A stretch of DNA of 30,000 nucleotides, from positions 825,001-855,000 of the forward strand of contig OZ026562.1 in NCBI GenBank assembly GCA_964020155.1, read 5' to 3'. This document shows positions 24,401 to 30,000 of this stretch, piece by piece. Under the pieces are notes generated by a model. It was not told where the DNA came from. It saw nothing but the letters and a program-made list of their open reading frames with translations, and ran no database searches. The stretch comes from Chondrilla cf. caribensis (taxonomy: Eukaryota; Porifera; Demospongiae; Chondrillida; Chondrillidae). Made by a program: the position numbers and the translations under genes. Position 1 is the stretch's first letter. Each line of letters begins with the position of its first letter.

Positions 24401-27400
24401 CTAACTGGTGTTGATTACCTTTAAAACAACGGAAAACTGCACATTTGAAGAGGAAATAGTGCTATTGTAGAGTATTCAGATCAGAAATGATAAATTAACG
24501 CATCCTGTTCCTTTCACGACAGGTGACTGGAGCATACATAATATCCAAAATTCTATATTTAAAACTTTCCCCAACATCGCTCAATATGGGGAGGTAAAAA
24601 GAAGCAAGAAAAGAGGTGACAGTCGGTAACTGTGTACGAGGAGAATGAACTTCCCCAAAGAATTGGTCCCCTACAGGTAATACGTATTATTGGAAAAGAA
24701 CAATCATGTACCATTTTGGCAGAAAATACATTGGGAATTCCCTCTTCACACCACCAATTCTGTATAATGTAAATTCCCTATCAAAATTTCCCATTGTACC
24801 ATACGACTAAGTCTAACCAGTGTATACTAACAGTTTAAAAGTAAACATATTATGTACATTGCATAAAACAAGAAACAATGATGAAACTGCCATCCACAAG
24901 AAATAAACAAACATGTGGTGATGGTGATGTCTAGATGTTATGACATAGTTGGACTTTCCCACACACAAAATTCAACTACACAAAAACTGCTGTAGCTCCA
25001 TTGAGAGTAACATCATGGTACTGGAGTCATACACTCCACCCCCTTACAAGACCCACATATAAACTACATACATACATACATACATACATACATACATACA
25101 TACATACATACATACATACATACATACATACATACATACATACATACATACATACATACATACATACATACATACATACATACATACATACATACATACA
25201 TACGTACATACACTGTCAATTAGAGCCCCTGAAAGGGTCCACCTTTTGACTATACTGACCCACTGGAGCGACTGAATGGATTCACCTATTAACTATACAT
25301 GATCACTAGAGCAACTGAAGGGATCCTATTGGACCCATCCACAGGAATACCACCGACTAAGAGAAACATCATTTAGTTGACACACCTTCAGTTCTTCAAA
25401 GAGCTGGGCGGTAGCATGGGGGCTCTGTGTCCACAACAGTCTCAGCTGAGAAGGGTTCCAGTAAGAAATGAGGGTAAACCACATGCCTAAGACCTGATGT
25501 ACTGTATGCTCATTGTATGCTCGCAAATACCTTTGGAAAATGTAGGGTCAGTAGGGTTAACTTTGATGTCACACTTTGAAGAGAAATATCACCAGTGAGG
25601 GCTGTTTTCGGCTACAGTGACATTATTATAATGATAACAGGCAAATTGGATCACATTGCATTAGTGTAGCAAGCATGTACGTATGCACACACACATACGT
25701 ACTTACCTGGAGCGAAAATGGCTGACCTTCGGAAAACTCAATAAGAAGTATGGGCTTCTTATAGTACCTCATCATTCCTGTGACCTGATTGTATCTGTAG
25801 TCATAACATCATGTTCAGAAACACAAAACAAATAACAAAATAATACTATTGCAGCAACAAGTAAAAGAAACACAAAACAAATAACAATAACATTAATGCA
25901 ACAACAAGTAAAAGAAACACAAAACAAATAACAATAACATGAATGCAACAACAAGTAAAAGAAACACAAAACAAATAACAATAACATGAATGCAACAACA
26001 AGTAAAAGAAACACAAAACAAATAACAATAACATTAATGCAACAACAAGTAAAAGAAACACAAAACAAATAACAATAACATGAATGCAACAACAAGTAAA
26101 AGAAACACAAAACAAATAACAATAACATGAATGCAACAACAAGTAAAAGAAACACAAAACAAATAACAATAACATGAATGCAACAACAAGTAAAAGAAAC
26201 ACAAAACAAATAACAATAACATGAATGCAACAACAAGTAAAAGAAACACAAAACAAATAACAATAACATGAATGCAACAACAAGTAAAAGAAACACAAAA
26301 CAAATAACAATAACATGAATGCAACAACAAGTAAAAGAAACACAAAACAAATAACAATAACATGAATGCAACAACAAGTAAAAGAAACACAAAACAAATA
26401 ACAATAACATGAATGCAACAACAAGACTTACAATCTTCCAGAATTCAAGGAGCCAATGAGATCACTGATACTCTTGCGCTCAACACAAATATCGGGTGTG
26501 AGAATATAGTCCCCTACCTAACATGAATATATACGCACATACGTACATACAGTATATATTTTCATATGCATTATATATTCATTATATGTACCTACGCATG
26601 TAGTGAGTACATTGTGCATGGTGAGGGTACGCTTCTGCCTGCTGTGTCTGTATGTACACAAGTAAAGTACCTCTAGAGTGAGGGGAACAATATCAATGCC
26701 TCTTTTGTGAATCAGTGATGGCAGAGCACTCCGCATTTCACGCATGTCCACTATAATCTACAATTGCCGAATAGTGCAATAAACACACATTCACAGATCA
26801 CAAATACAAGTGGTATTACAGTGTTTGTCTGAATGTGGCTGACCTACAGCATCTGAGTGAATACAGTACTAGTGGGTCTTACCAACCCGGCATCAGTATG
26901 ACATGAACCATACCACCACTCCTCACCATTTGCTTCTCTTTTGGTTTTCCACCTGCTTTTCGACTACTGACAGCATCGGTTACTGTCGGAGAAGATCCTC
27001 TGATCAAATTACTAGGCTCCACAGTTCTACCCTCCTGTTCTTCGGGAATAACCATATGCTAATAATAGAGCATAGGATATCATTGTCAGTACTGTACGTG
27101 AGCAGTGGTGATAATTTATGAGTTATTTCCCTGCACACCACAAACACATTGAAAGGTACAAAGAGAAAACCAAGACTAACAAACACTGGATTAAGACTCT
27201 TCAATGTAACCATTAAACATTGCCTGCAATCTCAGTGTGCATATGTTTAGTTGTTGTATTGATTCATGTATTTGTGGGTATCTTGAAATCAAAGTAGCCT
27301 TAATTCCAGGCTCCAGGCCATCCAACATTAAGGTTCCAAATCCAATACATACCATACTGAAACATGTAGTATTGTTAGCTTTCACAATGCATACACATGA

Positions 27401-28677
27401 ACTTACTCCTTTTTCTTTAATCAACTGATGAAAGGCCTCCTTCTCCCTTCTCAGCGAAGTCAGGTATCTCTTCAGGGAGGGCAGAAATAGCATCACAGTA
27501 CAGTACAAGGATGGAGCAAGCCAATGCATTATGTTAATGATACAATATCATGAAATCTTAAACTTCTGGACTGTCCCTCTCAACAATATTTACCTGTTCT
27601 TCAACTGAACTGTCGTAAAAGAGGACATACACTCTCAAAGGCACACCAGGGTTCATAGCCTTGTAAACTTCAAGCTGTCGTATACAGTTTACATTAGGGT
27701 CGTAGAGAACTACATAGCGAGGTCGTAGGTCCTTCAGAATCTTCGAAAAATAGTATGTATGTCTGATGCAGTGGAGGAGACGGAAAAATGCACTCGTTGC
27801 AACAAAGGAGCAGTAAAACAAACAACACAATGAAACAAACAAACAATAAACAATCGTAACAATAAATGTCAACTACGTAAGCTACTGTAAATATCATGAA
27901 GTGAAAGAGTGGAACTTTCTCAAATGCACAAGCCTCTTGACAGTGTTACTGTGTTTGGACAGCATTCCACCAAGTGTGCAATACAGGACTGCCTACCATC
28001 TGCAACATTCTGTGTCAAGTTGAGTGTTTACTGTTTGTGTGGGAAGACACTGATAAAGACAAAAGTACTCTCCATAGCAATTATGCCTGGGTTAAGCGAT
28101 CAGATGCGTCCAAATACGTAAGTACATGCACACATAAACAGTACATAATATAGAGGTTTCCAGGAAGTAAGTTGCAGTATCATGTTAATGTGAATGATAT
28201 TGAATCAAAGGGACACCCTTCCAATGTACCTACTGTATGTACTGTACCTAAAGTATTTAATACGTACAGTGCTGATTGAAAATAAAAATGCAGAAACTCA
28301 CAAGTATACCAGAAGTGTACACGTGTGTGTGTGTGTGTTTGTGCATGTGTGCACAATTACATAAGTATCCTGCACACCTGCCAGCTTCCAGTGCGTGGAA
28401 GGCAACCACCCCACTGCCCAGCACACCAAAGCATCGATCCAACGACGTCACTTCATGAGGTCTGAGAAAATCAGCGGTGATCTCCTGTACAAAAACAACA
28501 TATCATTATGTACATGCATATGCATGTATTCATTACATCAGACATGCTATTTATGATAGACAATACAAAGTGGACAAAGGTTAGAATGTATGTACATAAT
28601 CACAAGTACATATAGTTCCAGTGTAAACACACAGTATGTACACAGTAAAACATACAGTAGAAAACACACACGTGTAT

Positions 28678-28714
<37 letters not shown>

Positions 28715-29562
28715 ACACATGAAGTGCATGTGTGAGCTTACCCTGATTTCTTGTGGTTCAAGCTTAATGTCTGCACTATCCTCCACTGCACCATGTTCAT
28801 CCCTGAAAGGTGCACAATTATACATACACTTATACAATACTACACACATGCATACACAACATATACTGTCCACTGGATTCCAGTACATATGCATGTACAC
28901 ATGCAATTAGATCCACTTACACCATAATCTGCTCGTTGCACAAATCACTGTAATTTGTTGGATCTTTCTCGCAATAATCCGAATCGTCCACTTTGATCTT
29001 TTTCGACAGTGGTGGTTGGTCTTTAGTGACATCATCACTAGTTGTCTTGGTTACAAGATTCCTAGTTGCGCTCCTCGTGGTGATGGTGGACTAGAGAGAG
29101 GGAGAAGGCCAACATGAAGGATTCTTGACATGAGTTCTACACTCATACACATGTAACCATATGTCTGAATGTGTAGTTTCTAGTAAGGTGGTAGCCCATG
29201 TGCTGTACAAGTAAATACCTTTGATTTGCTGTTTGGAGGAGGTTTCATCCCCTTTTCTTTTCCTTTTGATTTCGGATTTGTTGTTTTAGTTTCAGACGAA
29301 GAGGTTGTAGAGGTTCCCATCAACCTCAAAAAAGAACGTTCCAGAAGACTACGCCCACCACCATTAATATGCTTGAAATAAAACAGAAATTAATAATGAC
29401 TGAACTGGAATACATACATGCATTTATGTATCTCGTCAAAGTAGATAAACAGCACAATACTTGTAGGTGGATCATCAACTGTTAGCACTGTGAATGAGTT
29501 TTAGGGTGAACACAACACACCCATACACACATGTACATACGTACATGTACACACTCACACAG

Positions 29563-29595
<33 letters not shown>

Positions 29596-29615
29596 AACAC
29601 ACACACACACACACG

Positions 29616-29672
<57 letters not shown>

Positions 29673-29953
29673 CTTTCAATTGATAACATGTTCGCTCATC
29701 ATTGGCAATGACCAGCACTCTAACATCATCTACAAAGAACACAAGTGTATAAATCCAACAAAGACCAAGTGAGGTCCATGTACAGAAAGAGTATTACAGA
29801 TCTGTACATACGTATTGTACATGTACACTATATGTTCAGGGCATTCGTATGGAGGTACAAGTTTACCTTGTGGATTTGACTTCACATCAACAGACACTTC
29901 ATCCAACACCTCCTTCAAGAGAGTCCACTTTGGGCTTACCTCAAGCAACAGAT
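21494..29953 (-). CDS. ERCC4: DNA repair endonuclease XPF, C-terminal two-thirds
   Basis: Seventeen exons: 29953-29867, 29729-29671, 29371-29219, 29090-28921, 28802-28742, 28484-28378, 27762-27594, 27469-27407, 27058-26927, 26757-26671, 26517-26432, 25794-25707, 25611-25531, 25445-25386, 22260-22162, 21758-21715 and 21653-21494. They give 567 aa with all phases consistent; the N-terminal helicase-like part lies beyond the right edge. XPF pairs with ERCC1 and cuts 5' of bulky lesions in nucleotide excision repair and crosslink repair. Landmarks in order: [25 protein letters not shown]...[47 protein letters not shown], the nuclease signature [20 protein letters not shown] (catalytic Asp, Glu, Arg, Lys intact), [23 protein letters not shown], then the C-terminal helix-hairpin-helix [13 protein letters not shown]...[16 protein letters not shown]. 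It ends in a Gln/Lys/Arg tail. Human XPF is 916 aa. No damage to the frame was seen. The acceptors of the 28378 to 27762 junction and the short 27469-27407 exon were chosen by homology. Confidence 0.95.
21790..22135. repeat. ~22-24-bp ATGAACTGTGGG minisatellite in XPF intron
   Basis: About 14 degenerate units of the form CATGAACTGTGGGNTGTGTA, alternating between ACAAC/ACTAC connectors. It fills most of the intron between exons 22260-22162 and 21758-21715. Confidence 0.9.
22998..23193. repeat. 63-bp direct repeat, 3 copies
   Basis: Three head-to-tail copies share CATATATTTAT, ACATTTATAGTAC, TTTGCATACTTTGTAG and GTGTACTCACCTACAC. Copies 2 and 3 are almost identical and copy 1 is partial at its start. 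Intronic. Confidence 0.9.
23914..24087. mobile_element. MITE-like element, copy 2 (TA target duplication)
   Basis: A 174-bp relative of the element at 14999-15174. Termini CAGTGAATACTTGTCAATCC and GGATTAACAAGAATTCACTG are near-perfect inverted repeats, flanked by TA at 23912-23913 and 24088-24089. Inside, it aligns with copy 1 along its length with many substitutions (shared TTCAAAAA/TTGAAGAA, GGTATTCATTAGTAC-type and GCAGAT.AAAGG segments). No coding capacity, so mobilisation would need a transposase from elsewhere. Confidence 0.8.
25064..25212. repeat. (CATA)n tetranucleotide microsatellite
   Basis: About 37 near-perfect CATA units, with a single CGTA near the right end. Intronic in XPF. 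Confidence 0.95.
25815..26425. repeat. 47-bp minisatellite, about 13 copies, in XPF intron
   Basis: Thirteen or so tandem 47-bp units contain ACAACAAGTAAAAGAAACAC followed by AAAACAAATAACAATAACAT and GAATGC. Most copies are identical; two carry ATTAATGC for ATGAATGC. It fills the intron between exons 26517-26432 and 25794-25707. It is stop-free on the minus strand, which produces a false 200-aa Leu/Cys/Phe-rich hydrophobic ORF. Confidence 0.95.
28680..28709. repeat. Short (CA)n microsatellite
   Basis: About 15 CA units in the XPF intron between exons 28802-28742 and 28484-28378. Confidence 0.9.
29551..29670. repeat. (CA)n microsatellite at an XPF exon donor
   Basis: About 120 bp of CA with CGCACGCA and TACAAA breaks. 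On the minus strand it is (GT)n beginning at the first intron base after the exon ending at 29671, so it provides that exon's 5' splice site. Confidence 0.95.
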
Positions 29954-30000
29954 CTACAGAGGGACAGTGAATGACATATACAAATGAATGTCTACATACA

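Larger units (their letters stand above)
22261..25385. other. ERCC4: Large 3.1-kb XPF intron
   Basis: By far the longest intron of the gene. It contains GTAC-rich foldback sequence near 22540-22660, a 63-64-bp triplicate repeat, the second MITE-like copy and a long CATA repeat. No exon-like open frame consistent with XPF is needed or seen inside it. Confidence 0.7.

Noticed and set aside
25846..26424. A 192-212 aa hydrophobic Leu/Cys/Phe-rich minus-strand ORF, looking like a multi-pass membrane protein
   Set aside because: It is the translation of a 47-bp minisatellite lying in an XPF intron; 47 is not a multiple of 3, so the repeat simply cycles through stop-free frames.

Overview
The window is eukaryotic and almost certainly from an invertebrate animal. 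Genes are split into many small exons with GT-AG introns of about 90-400 bp. The proteins are animal-type (an ADAR-class RNA adenosine deaminase, XPF/ERCC4, an ankyrin-repeat protein, secreted glycoproteins), and non-coding DNA is full of CA/GT microsatellites, GTAC-rich low-complexity sequence and minisatellites. Very tight gene spacing would suit a compact early-branching metazoan such as a sponge, but that is inference and nothing here fixes the species. All exon models below were assembled by hand from splice consensus, reading-frame phase and family or paralog similarity. No RNA evidence was available. || Layout. (1) 223-4819, minus strand: ankyrin-repeat gene, 11 exons seen, running off the left edge. 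(2) 5018-8173, minus, and 8248-12632, plus: a head-to-head pair of paralogous ADAR-like genes whose ATGs are only 74 bp apart. Both encode the same novel-looking order: an unrecognised N-terminal beta-rich domain, a low-complexity linker, a CUE-type ubiquitin-binding domain and a C-terminal ADAR deaminase domain. The plus-strand copy (A, 1061 aa) keeps the zinc ligands, the catalytic Glu and the CUE Met-Phe-Pro motif. The minus-strand copy (B, 803 aa) keeps the zinc ligands but has Ile in place of the catalytic Glu and has lost the Met-Phe-Pro, so it looks like a pseudoenzyme. The shared 74-bp promoter contains a perfect CRE/ATF palindrome (TGACGTCA) 1 bp from a perfect NF-kappaB palindrome (GGGAAATTCCC). 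(3) 12633-15480: minisatellites, a GT microsatellite and a MITE-like element with TA target duplications. (4) 15651-16433 and 18023-18790, plus: two tandem, intronless genes for secreted, cysteine-rich, helix-rich proteins of an unrecognised family. They are nearly identical over about 350 bp and strongly diverged elsewhere. (5) 18791-21493: gene-poor sequence with a long polypyrimidine tract. (6) 21494-29953, minus: the C-terminal two-thirds of XPF/ERCC4 in 17 exons, including the complete nuclease and the (HhH)2 domain, with minisatellites, tetranucleotide repeats and a second MITE copy in its introns. || Main idea: an active/inactive pair of CUE-ADAR proteins made from one stress- or immune-type bidirectional promoter. 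It would link ubiquitin recognition to RNA editing or RNA sensing, and co-expression from one promoter would favour heterodimer-type regulation. XPF is a conserved housekeeping nuclease and is probably unrelated in function to the rest.
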